This document shows positions 35,048-44,600 of a stretch of 64,000 nucleotides of DNA, piece by piece. The stretch's first letter is position 1. The number at the start of each line of letters is the position of its first letter. Source of the stretch: RGIG4079 sp045531405 (GTDB taxonomy: Bacteria > Bacteroidota > Bacteroidia > Bacteroidales > Muribaculaceae); NCBI GenBank assembly GCA_045531405.1, contig JAZSDX010000053.1, positions 16,761-80,760 of the forward strand, written 5' to 3'. The position numbers and the translations under genes are program-made. Under the pieces are notes generated by a model. The model was not told the origin of the DNA and made no database searches. It saw nothing but the letters and a program-made list of their open reading frames with translations.

Positions 35048-35077
35048 CAAAGTTAATTATTTATTTCTAAAATGCAA
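35048..35077 (-). promoter_or_regulatory. Bacteroidetes-type promoter of the candidate ncRNA
   Basis: Minus strand TTG (35077-35075), 19 bp, TAACTTTG (35055-35048). No protein start follows at a sensible distance. Confidence 0.65.
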
Positions 35078-35132
35078 CCAATTTTTCAAAATTCACAACA
35101 AAACCATAGCTATCATATTCAATTAATTTGTG

Positions 35133-35140
35133 TAAATTTG
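35133..35140 (+). promoter_or_regulatory. -7 box just before the ABC ATPase gene
   Basis: TAAATTTG ends 4 bp before the ATG at 35145, so transcription would begin at or next to the start codon (leaderless mRNA). No clear -33 word. It may be a chance match. Confidence 0.4.
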
Positions 35141-35144
35141 TAGC

Positions 35145-36569
35145 ATGGATTTTTTGATAAAACTAAAAAGTGATCATTTACGTTATCGTGAGGCGAAGAT
35201 TCTTAACCCTTATCACGTTACGATTCCCCGTGGTGTTACTGCCATAATGGGACCTAATGGTGCCGGAAAAACTATGCTCGGCAATATCATCGAAAAAGGG
35301 TGGAATTTCTGCACAAATAGCATCGAGGGGTATCGCGAACGATTGAATATCAAGAAAATTGAGTTTGCCGATATTCATTCGCTTGCCGGATTTAAGGTGG
35401 AGTATTACCAACAACGCTTTGAGTCGATGATGAATGATGAGGTGCCCACTGTTGCCGAAATCTTTCACGACCGCATCAGCTCCTCTCGTTGGCAAGAATT
35501 GACAAATGAGCTACGACTAAATGACATCACGACAAAACACATTAATTTCTTGTCAAGTGGAGAAACTCGTAAGTTACTTATAGTGAATATGCTCTTTGAC
35601 TTGCCCGATGTTTTGATTCTCGACAATCCATATATAGGTCTTGATGCAGCCTCACGCGAAATACTCAACGACACTATAAAAATGATTGCCAATAAAGGGG
35701 TATCGGTAATTTTACTCCTTTGTAATCCTGTTGACTTACCTCCATGTACCGACTGCGTTATACCTATGCTCAATATGGAGATACAAAAACCGATGATGCG
35801 GCAAGGAAAAGATATAAAGCAATTTCAACAATCATTTTATTATCTCTTTGACTATGCCATAAATCTTGATGCACTACCATCACAACCTACTCGCGAATAT
35901 AATGCAGAGGAAACCGATGTGGTATTGGCTCTAAAAAATTGCAAAGTAAAATATGGCTCACGCACCATCATAGAAGATGTGTCGTGGACAATACGCAATG
36001 GTGAATGCTGGGCGTTATTTGGGCCAAATGGTTCGGGAAAATCCACTCTATTAAGCCTCGTGCATGCCGACAATCCTCAAGGATATTCCAATGATATCAC
36101 TCTCTTTGACCGTCAAAGAGGCAGTGGTGAAAGTATTTGGGATATAAAACGTCGCATAGGATATATTTCACCCGAAATGCACCTATATTTCAATGGTAGT
36201 GGTGATATAAAAACAATTGTGGCACAAGGGCTGAATGATACTGTTGGATTATTTTGTCAAGTAAAGCCACATCAAATGGAACGAGCCATGCATTGGTTAC
36301 AATTACTTCATATCGAGCATCTTGCCGACCGTCGATTTAACACCCTATCGGCTGGAGAACAACGATTGGTACTACTTGCTCGCACGTTTATCAAGCACCC
36401 TCAGCTACTCATTCTCGACGAACCTCTACATGGTCTTGATGCTGCTCGCAAACGTAGCATTCGTGGCATAATCAACCATCTTGTAGCACGCGACAGCATC
36501 ACACTAATATATGTAACACACTACCTTCCCGAAGTACCCGAGTGTGTCACTCACACCAAGACTCTTTAA
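35145..36569 (+). CDS. Two-domain ABC ATPase, ModF-like (no membrane part)
   Basis: 474 residues, two nucleotide-binding domains and no membrane helix. Domain 1: GPNGAGKT (near residue 43), LSSGETRKLL, VLILDNPYIGLD, where the catalytic Glu after Walker B is Asn. Domain 2: GPNGSGKS (near 290), LSAGEQRLVLLAR, LLILDEPLHGLD with intact Glu, switch His in VTHYLPE. This tandem layout and short linker fit the ModF/PhrA-like group rather than ABC-F translation factors. Partner and role unknown. It converges on lptD with a 4-bp overlap of stop codons. Confidence 0.85.
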   Translation: MDFLIKLKSDHLRYREAKILNPYHVTIPRGVTAIMGPNGAGKTMLGNIIEKGWNFCTNSIEGYRERLNIKKIEFADIHSLAGFKVEYYQQRFESMMNDEVPTVAEIFHDRISSSRWQELTNELRLNDITTKHINFLSSGETRKLLIVNMLFDLPDVLILDNPYIGLDAASREILNDTIKMIANKGVSVILLLCNPVDLPPCTDCVIPMLNMEIQKPMMRQGKDIKQFQQSFYYLFDYAINLDALPSQPTREYNAEETDVVLALKNCKVKYGSRTIIEDVSWTIRNGECWALFGPNGSGKSTLLSLVHADNPQGYSNDITLFDRQRGSGESIWDIKRRIGYISPEMHLYFNGSGDIKTIVAQGLNDTVGLFCQVKPHQMERAMHWLQLLHIEHLADRRFNTLSAGEQRLVLLARTFIKHPQLLILDEPLHGLDAARKRSIRGIINHLVARDSITLIYVTHYLPEVPECVTHTKTL

Positions 36570-39274
36570 TACCAAGTCACACCATTAGAATAAGATGAGC
36601 GTTTATCATATTTGAGGTCGGACAGCATTGACGATTTTACTGAAATATGGAAATTATATGATTTATATGGTCCGACAGGAACAAAACTTGCTCGCATTGA
36701 GAAACAATGCAAATCGCGAGATATATTACAATTCATATATGCAATCTTCTTAGTATCGAAATTATAACTCGCGGAGAATCCAAAGTTCCAATTCTTCGTT
36801 GGACGTATATTACCCGAAAAACTTAAATTTTGCGTCACCTTACCTTTATATTCCAACTTTTCTTTATCAAATTCGCCATAGCCATAATTTACCGAATAGT
36901 TGACCGTCAAACTCCATGGCACCGACCATTTCATGTATCCATCTTCATCGGTTTGTACTTCTTTTTTCTTTTTTGAATATGGCGAAGTAGTAGCTGTAGA
37001 TTGTGAATCATCTTCGCTATCCATATCATCAGAGGTCTCATCACCGGTGCTTGATGTGTTTTCATCTTTTTTACGCCGGAATGTATCATTGTTAAACGTA
37101 TAAGAGAACGAAGTTCCCGTACTTGACAATCGACCCAATCCTTTTCCCGCCTCCCAACGAGGGATATTCACACGAACAGGATTCCCATATTCATTAAGTT
37201 GATAAGTATATACATCCCACACTGCCGACAAGTTTAGGTTGAAATTTTTCACCAAACGAAGATTTAGCGATGTATTAATATTACTCCAATTTAATGAGTC
37301 GGCGGCAAAGTTATAACTTTGTGATACTGTAAAATTCTCTATCAACGATATTTTCTTCTCCCCAATACTATCATTATCTGATTTAACTTTCATCTCTACA
37401 TTATTTGAGAGAGCAAGCGACACAGCCCCTGTTTTTCCTTGCCCTGGCACTCCAAACATGCTATTAGGGAACAATGAATATTTACGAGTTTTAGCGTTTC
37501 CATTCACATCTACATACTGATATGAGCCATAGTAACCAAAGAAACTGGAAGAGAAGTCGGGAGATGCAGTAAATGAAACTGTAGGAGTAAAAACATGTCT
37601 TATCATCTTCACCTTGTCGCCCAAGAAAGGTAATGGTTGATAAAAACCATATATCTTTGTATCAAGAGACATTGATGCCGAAAAATCCCATACATTATAA
37701 AATCCATATGTAGTATCACACACCTCGGCAGCTGCATTAGGGTCCCATTGTCGTCGCACTTTATTTGTATACATGCGATCGGTAAACGACATTTGTGGGG
37801 TTATATTTATATACTTAAACAAATTGAACGTTGCTGAAATAGGAACCGAATGTCTCATCCCATTTCTCCAATCCTTTATAAGGTTTTTCTTAAAAAATTC
37901 ATCTTGTTTTGCAGTCAACGAATTTTGGAATTGCCCTGAATATGACATTCTAATCTTTTCATACCATTTTTCATCACCCACAGCTCGTTTTCGCTTAAAC
38001 GGATATATTTGCGACATAGATAATGTAAAATTGGGAAACGACACCGACAATGTTGAGTCTTGTGTGCGTTGCGACACATTAAGAGTCGTAGAAAGAGACC
38101 ATTTAGACTGAGGGAATCGATATGTCAAATTTACCGAGCTACTCTTTGTATTTTCGGTAAATGCATTACTATAATAACTATTCAAATCATTACGAGTATA
38201 TCCACTTGTTGTAAAGTTAACACTTGCCGAGAGGTTTAAGTTTGGATTGGCCTTTGCATCCTGAGTGTGATGCCATAGGATTTGGAAGTTGGTTTGTGTT
38301 GAATAATCAGGCATACCTTTATCTCCATATATCGATTTAAGATAACTGAAATCAAAGTTACCTGAATATTTATAACGCTTCACATAATTGGATCTTGCTT
38401 TCAGCCCCCAAGAACCTTTGGTATAAATTTCTCCGGTTAAAGCCAAATCGATATTATCATTTATTGCAAAATAATATCCACCATCTCTTAAATAAAATCC
38501 ACGTTGATAATCATCTCCAATAGTGGGGAAAATCACCCCCGATGAATATTTTTCAGTAAATGGGAAATAACCAAAAGGAACAGCTAATGGCAATGGTAAT
38601 CCTGCCAACACCAAATATGTCGGGCCTACTACAATATCCTTTTTAGGTCTCATTTTGCCCTTGGTTACTTGGAAATAAAAGTGAGGGCAATCATGATTAT
38701 CACATGTTGTGTATCGACCATTTTTTATGTAATAAGAGTCTTCGGAATCTTTCTTTGTTTCTCCTCCCGTAAGATACCCTTCACCTTGTTCAGTTATTAC
38801 ATTGGTAATGTACCCTTTCTTTGTTTTGAAATTATATTTCATGGTTTCGGTCTCATAGGTAGTCCCACCCTCATCAAATATAGGTTTTCCCACCCATTCT
38901 CCAACAGAGTCTTTGCTTCCTACCGCATAGACAAGGCTATTCTTCATATCCATATCTATCTTATCGGCATCAAGTTTTAGATTCCCATATTTAACCTTAC
39001 CATTACCATACATGTAAATTTGATTTTGCCCCGTCATTACGATAGAATCTTTTGACGAAAAGTCAACTTGGTTATCAAGATCAACTTTTACTCGACGGAT
39101 ACGCGATGGCTTTACTGAATCTATAGTTGTAATTGCAATTGAGTCGGGAGCTATAGTATCAGTGACAACAATAGTATCAACATTGACAACACTATCCTCG
39201 TTCAAGGATTGTGCCCCAACGTTGAATGTAAACAACATTAAAATTGCTAATATATAGAATTGAGTTCGGCTCAA
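36566..39274 (-). CDS. lptD: LPS-assembly protein LptD (Bacteroidetes type)
   Basis: Outer membrane barrel (902 residues) that inserts lipopolysaccharide into the outer leaflet. Signal peptide to about residue 22 (LMLFTFNVGAQ); an N-terminal OstA-like jellyroll (~75-170: IYMYGNGKVKYGNLKLDADKIDMDMKN); Cys in YTTCDNHDCPHFYF; then a long barrel (GLPLPLAVPFGYFPFTEKYSSGVIFP is typical) with an Asp/Ser-rich loop near 740-775. The only in-frame start after an upstream stop is TTG (39274), just after a -7 box, so a TTG start is likely. It ends in the aromatic GVTWY. Confidence 0.9.
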   Translation of the reverse strand: MSRTQFYILAILMLFTFNVGAQSLNEDSVVNVDTIVVTDTIAPDSIAITTIDSVKPSRIRRVKVDLDNQVDFSSKDSIVMTGQNQIYMYGNGKVKYGNLKLDADKIDMDMKNSLVYAVGSKDSVGEWVGKPIFDEGGTTYETETMKYNFKTKKGYITNVITEQGEGYLTGGETKKDSEDSYYIKNGRYTTCDNHDCPHFYFQVTKGKMRPKKDIVVGPTYLVLAGLPLPLAVPFGYFPFTEKYSSGVIFPTIGDDYQRGFYLRDGGYYFAINDNIDLALTGEIYTKGSWGLKARSNYVKRYKYSGNFDFSYLKSIYGDKGMPDYSTQTNFQILWHHTQDAKANPNLNLSASVNFTTSGYTRNDLNSYYSNAFTENTKSSSVNLTYRFPQSKWSLSTTLNVSQRTQDSTLSVSFPNFTLSMSQIYPFKRKRAVGDEKWYEKIRMSYSGQFQNSLTAKQDEFFKKNLIKDWRNGMRHSVPISATFNLFKYINITPQMSFTDRMYTNKVRRQWDPNAAAEVCDTTYGFYNVWDFSASMSLDTKIYGFYQPLPFLGDKVKMIRHVFTPTVSFTASPDFSSSFFGYYGSYQYVDVNGNAKTRKYSLFPNSMFGVPGQGKTGAVSLALSNNVEMKVKSDNDSIGEKKISLIENFTVSQSYNFAADSLNWSNINTSLNLRLVKNFNLNLSAVWDVYTYQLNEYGNPVRVNIPRWEAGKGLGRLSSTGTSFSYTFNNDTFRRKKDENTSSTGDETSDDMDSEDDSQSTATTSPYSKKKKEVQTDEDGYMKWSVPWSLTVNYSVNYGYGEFDKEKLEYKGKVTQNLSFSGNIRPTKNWNFGFSASYNFDTKKIAYMNCNISRDLHCFSMRASFVPVGPYKSYNFHISVKSSMLSDLKYDKRSSYSNGVTWY

Positions 39275-39301
39275 ATGCTTAGTTCACTTTATTTCAAAGT
39301 A

Positions 39302-39309
39302 CAAAGATA
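39302..39309 (-). promoter_or_regulatory. -7 box of lptD
   Basis: Minus strand TATCTTTG, matching TAnnTTTG, 28 bp before the TTG start. A -33 word is not evident. Confidence 0.45.
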
Positions 39310-39381
39310 GTAAATCAGCACGGATTAACAGCCCTTTAGGTTTTATTTTAACCACTAAAATTAGTTTTTTTAATACAATTT

Positions 39382-41679
39382 CTAAAAAGGATAGCCAATT
39401 GCCAAATGGAATGCCAATGATTTTCCAAAAGACTCCATATTGTAATAACCCCTTCTTCCGGTATCATACGGCACATGAATGCCTATCCCTAAATCCCCTC
39501 TAACCACAAGCATCTCCATGTCAAATCGAAGCCCAACTCCGGTTCCAAGTGCTAAATCTCGCAAAAAACGAGAGCCGACTAACGTTCCTCCCGGTCGTTG
39601 CGGGTCATTTTCTAATAGCCACACATTTCCGGCATCAACAAAGAATGCGCCTTTGAACATCCCATATATCGGGAATCTATATTCCAAATTTGCTTCAAAC
39701 TTAAATGTACCAGTTTGGTCAAAATAATTATCGGCTGATGCACCAGGAGCTCGGTATGTGCCCGGACCTATACTTCTCACGGCAAAAGCTCTAACCGAGT
39801 TTGCGCCCCCCACATAAAACTGCTCGCTATATGGCACTTGTGCCGAATTACCATAAGCATGAGCGGCTCCAACAGTTGCTCGAGAATACAGCCAATGACT
39901 ACCTCCTAAACGACAACTAAAGACTACTTGTGTTGAACCTTTTATAAACTGAGAAAATGGTGTATCAAACATTGTTTTCTCATTTTTTTGCCCAGCAAGT
40001 TCCCATATTGCCCAACATAAATTTCCAGCCTCTTGCGCCGTAAATTGCCAATTTATCGCGTTATTTCGATCTATACGTCTATCATATGTATATGAATATG
40101 CAATTTGAGGGATAAACTGGTCTTGAAAACTTTGCGCAACAGCCAAATTTTGGTTCATGATAGAATCAAAATCGGTAGTTGTATTAAGTAGTTTTGTATA
40201 TGTAACTTTCCCTATCGTAAGAGTATTTGTTGAATATCTCGATGATTGCCAATCATAACTCATTGCGGCATTAAATTGTGCCATTTTGAAATAATGAGGT
40301 CGATTTAGCACCTCTGCATCAAGCGATAATCGTGTCCAATTTAATTCTCGACGACGGCGTGGGATAAAACGAGGGGCAAGCAATCGAGGAAATGATAATG
40401 TAGTATTTATACCAAATTCATATGAATTAAATAGGGAATTGCGATTTCTACCGGTTTGCCATTCATATGCACCAACCAAGCTCACATTTAATTGTTCTCC
40501 TCCGCCAAATAAATTCTTATTAGTAACACCAATCGAGACTCCCGGGCCCAAGTAACTATTTGACTTTGACGTAGCATTAACTTCAAGGCTTAACTCTATC
40601 GGTGCGTCCTGTGTACAAATTATATCTACATTCAACCTATTTTCTAATGACAACGAATCGGGAACAACATTGATATTTATATCCTTAAATATCCCCAATC
40701 GCGACAAATAAGTTTGAGTGCGATTCATATCTCTAATCGAAAAAGTTCGACCTTTTCTAAAGGTTACACATTCGGGAATAATTTGATGTCTCAATTTTGA
40801 GGGTTGCATCTGTACGATTGTTGCCCTTTGTGTTTGGATTGTATCGGGTTGCCCCCCCCCTTCATTACGGTGCACATAAACAACCACATTTCCTGTAACA
40901 TATCTAACCAGTGCGTTAGTAGGCACATTTTCAGCCATCACCATTTTAATTGCAATTGATTGTGGCACGATTGTACTATCGGCTAAATATTCAATATACT
41001 CAGGGCGAAAGAAATAATAACCTCGGTTTCTCACTTGATTTGCTATTTCAGTACGCAATTCAGCCAACGAATCGGTACAATAGCGAGTCCCTTTTGTCAA
41101 TAATTTTGACTTTATGGTTATTGAATCTATAATATGATTTAGATGGTTTGTATCGGGCAACAATTGAATCGAGTCAATACGATACACCGGACCGGTCTTT
41201 ACATCATATGCAATTCTCACTTTCTTCGGATTTTTACCTTTGATGAGTTCATAACCAACAGCCGAGCTAAAATAACCATTATTCTCGAGTATCTCATTTA
41301 TCATCTTCACTCGCAATTCGGGACGCACATCGGATAACAACACCGGGTCTTCTACCAATTTATTATATAACCATCCTTTTATTCCGGTAGAGTTGTTATT
41401 CCAATTATTATACACCCACAATCCCACCGGAAATGGATGGCGAATTGTCGGAGAAATCAAGCTATTATTTGGGGGAACATTTACTGCCTCTTTTACCTGT
41501 GACTTTACTTCAGAGGGCAACTTTCCTCCATCAACCGACTGAATCTCCACTTTTTTTACTCCGGTATAAAGAGGATCATCGGCACTCAATCTCTTTGTCG
41601 TAGAGCATGACACTACAATAATTGCAAATAGGATTACAATTAAATATCTAAATTTTATATTGAGACTCAATCTTGACAT
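39382..41679 (-). CDS. tamL: TamL: Omp85-family outer membrane lipoprotein (TamA-like)
   Basis: 765 residues with a lipobox (AIIVVSC), POTRA-like repeats (about 40-350) and a C-terminal 16-strand Omp85 barrel (FYVGGANSVRAFAVRSIGPGTYRAP is the L6 region; YRFPIYGMFKGAFFVDAGNVW). A lipidated TamA paired with TamB is the form described for Bacteroidetes (TamL). It helps assemble outer membrane proteins or move lipids with TamB, encoded 11 bp upstream. A run of nine G on the coding strand (40852-40860) encodes Gly-Gly-Gly near residue 273, between POTRA-like parts. Confidence 0.88.
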   Translation of the reverse strand: MSRLSLNIKFRYLIVILFAIIVVSCSTTKRLSADDPLYTGVKKVEIQSVDGGKLPSEVKSQVKEAVNVPPNNSLISPTIRHPFPVGLWVYNNWNNNSTGIKGWLYNKLVEDPVLLSDVRPELRVKMINEILENNGYFSSAVGYELIKGKNPKKVRIAYDVKTGPVYRIDSIQLLPDTNHLNHIIDSITIKSKLLTKGTRYCTDSLAELRTEIANQVRNRGYYFFRPEYIEYLADSTIVPQSIAIKMVMAENVPTNALVRYVTGNVVVYVHRNEGGGQPDTIQTQRATIVQMQPSKLRHQIIPECVTFRKGRTFSIRDMNRTQTYLSRLGIFKDININVVPDSLSLENRLNVDIICTQDAPIELSLEVNATSKSNSYLGPGVSIGVTNKNLFGGGEQLNVSLVGAYEWQTGRNRNSLFNSYEFGINTTLSFPRLLAPRFIPRRRRELNWTRLSLDAEVLNRPHYFKMAQFNAAMSYDWQSSRYSTNTLTIGKVTYTKLLNTTTDFDSIMNQNLAVAQSFQDQFIPQIAYSYTYDRRIDRNNAINWQFTAQEAGNLCWAIWELAGQKNEKTMFDTPFSQFIKGSTQVVFSCRLGGSHWLYSRATVGAAHAYGNSAQVPYSEQFYVGGANSVRAFAVRSIGPGTYRAPGASADNYFDQTGTFKFEANLEYRFPIYGMFKGAFFVDAGNVWLLENDPQRPGGTLVGSRFLRDLALGTGVGLRFDMEMLVVRGDLGIGIHVPYDTGRRGYYNMESFGKSLAFHLAIGYPF
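40852..40860 (-). repeat. Homopolymer of nine G (coding strand) inside tamL
   Basis: The plus strand reads nine C in a row, three in-frame Gly codons in tamL. Tracts of this length are known slippage sites in other bacteria; a change of one base would truncate TamL before its barrel. Confidence 0.8.
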
Positions 41680-41690
41680 TTACATATTGC

Positions 41691-44600
41691 TTATCTAAAC
41701 AAATCTCTGAGAGATTTCAATTTTCGTTTATACACAAAACCCACTCCGGTTTGTGTTATCTCACCCTCAAGAATACTCTCAAATCCTACTTTTCGGAACA
41801 ATTTTACATTCATCGTACCACTGCGATTGAGCATATATTCAAACGAGATATCATTAATCAAATTTTGCGAATAGTTTTCATCTGTCTCAGCATCGGTAGA
41901 GTAATTACCTCCTACTACAATCTTAAATCGATCATTAAACATTGTTTTTGACACCTTATAACTATAACTGGTTGTTTTTGATGTACTACCATCAATGGTT
42001 TTATCATATTGGTCTATCCCAAATGAGACATCAACAAAACCTATATTATTCGCAGCCCATGTATTTAATTTTGATTCAACAAACGAGTACAACGGGTTTC
42101 CCGATAAATTTGAATTTGCCTTTGAGCCTGCCCCGGTATATATATTATACAGCAACATATTCATTGCTTGATTTGCTCTCTGCTCAGCACTCATTGACGA
42201 CAACTCATTGGCAATAGTCATATCTTCAGGTGTTGATAAATCAAATGCCACATTCATATTATTCAACGTATTAGAAACCGACAATTTTACATCAAAGTTA
42301 ACCAATCGCGAGTCTTGCCCTTCTTGTGTCACATTAGCCTTTATATTGTCAATTGCATTAAGACTCAAAATTGGGTTAAGCATATCTCCATTAAAAGCTA
42401 CATAACTACCTTCGACAAAATTAAACAACTTTTCCGACATCAAAGGTGGTGTATATCTAACAAAACCTTTATTTATTGTATATCGTCCGGTTAAGCGACT
42501 ATCGGCCATTGCGTCCATCGAATAATTCAACACGCCATTTCCTTGCAGCTGCACTTTATTTTTTCCATCGGCCGATAAATCCACATTGATTGTCGATCCA
42601 TCTGATACAACTAAATCCACATCTAATTTCAACAGCATAGCCTCAACCATTTTATCTGTAGCATCAACTTTCGTTGTATCTGAGAATTTTACAAATTTAA
42701 CCATATCCTCAGTATTATAAGATGTTATTGTTGATGTTGCATCCGGTATTATATATGTAATATTAGATCCTCCAAGAAGGTTTATTGTTGCATCCACATC
42801 AATCTGCGACAAATCCCCCTTTATCCCTGCGTCAATATCAATAAATCCTTTACCATATACATCGGCTCGTTTGGATTTATTACTCCCCACAATCTGCATA
42901 TCTCTTGCCTTGAGAGTCAAATCAATTTTAGGCAGAGTCAAATCGCCAATATCAACCATACCATCAACCATCAGTGGGTTCTTATTAACCCCCGATATTG
43001 CAAAATTATCAAACGATACGACATTGTCAACAATAGGAATATTCTCTTGTGAAAAATTTAATGGAGTTCCGGTCATTGTAACCATCACTGCCGTTGTATC
43101 AAAATTAAGATTTCCATTAAAAATAGGATTTTCTTGATTCCCTCTAATTTTCATTTCACCATTAAGAGTTCCCTTCAACGAAGCAATTGTTTTTGGAATC
43201 ATCGGGTTTAACACCTTTAACGGGAAATGTATAACCGAAAAGTCCATCATAAATGGCGATTGACTTGTGGTATCATTTATACATCCCACGAGTGTCATTG
43301 TTTTTTCCCCATCAATCATTAATGATGCCGATGCATTTGTTTGACCTGATTTATCGGTTGTGACACCAAGATCGGCGACAAACGTACCCACTCGTTCTTT
43401 TCCTACTACAAACTCCTCAAGTGACACAACTCCATTTCCATTCAATCGTCCATCTCCCCAATTTAGACGAATATCAGCCGACATATCTCCCTTTATGGAT
43501 GGGGCATAAGGATTAAATGCGACCAATTCAGTTAATTTCAAGTTTTTCACTTTCAATATCACATCTTCCTGATGTGAAGTTTGAGATGTACTATCATGTT
43601 GCGTAAAAATATTTATTGAACTTGTTGCATTTTTCATCGCGACATCTGCATCAATGTGACGTGTAAATATGTTATATTCAATAAAATTATCATCATTTAT
43701 ATTCCATGACTTATATGCAAGTTTAGGCACTTCGGGGAATAATTCAAATCGCACGATAGAATCACCAACCTGCGCAAGCGCCCCAATATTATATCCCATC
43801 TCTCCCAATACATTTTGCTGTTGCAAGTGTGCTGAGACCAAGTCATTTGCGACATAGCCATCTAACACGACTTGCGCATAATCATCTAATGTCCCCGGAC
43901 GATTTCCAATTGAAGCGTTATACATCAATATTTTATCATACTGCGTTGCCTCAAACTTTAGGGTATCAATTGCAGTCGTTGACATTTTATAATTTAGCAC
44001 TTGTCCCGATAAATTTATCATTGAATCGTTGCTTGCCTTTAATACAAAGCGCTCAAATGTCTGATTTCTTGAGGATAAATATTCCGATAATATATTATTA
44101 GAACCTGCTCTGACATCTAAATTAAATTTTGGTAATGCCTGCTGAATTTTTTCAACATCTATCATTCTCGAATCAATTTGTCGCGCAAATTCATCTCCTA
44201 CATTGGTCACTTTTTTCATGATAGTATCAAGTGGCTCCATTGTACTGAGAAACGCAAACATATCTTTATTTCGCAATGCCATATTTATGACCGAATCAGA
44301 AGCCATTAATTTAGTGTTAATATCCTTCATCGCCAAGTTCAACGAATCACTACGCCAATCAACCTCGTCTATTTGCAACGCACCTCTCATGCTATGTTTT
44401 TCCTTATCAAGTTGGCCCCGACTACTAAACATGGTAGATAACTCGGCTCGTTGTTCCATAAGTGCAAGGCATGCCAAATCAAGGCTTCGAATATCGGCAT
44501 TTACATCCCACGTCATTTTGGAATCTTCAAATTGACAACAAGCCATAATATCCAAATCGGCTCCTATATTTTCAGACATCAACTTCACTTCGGCATTATT

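Noticed and set aside
34841..35050. 69-codon minus-strand frame with hydrophobic stretch (FALSWLFEIWKISI)
   Set aside because: Its ATG lies inside a near-ideal -7 box, so a transcript from that promoter would not contain the start. Kept as part of the ncRNA candidate instead.
34809..35126. 105-codon plus-strand frame opposite the ncRNA candidate
   Set aside because: No promoter, no ribosome site, unlikely composition; opposite strand of the structured region.
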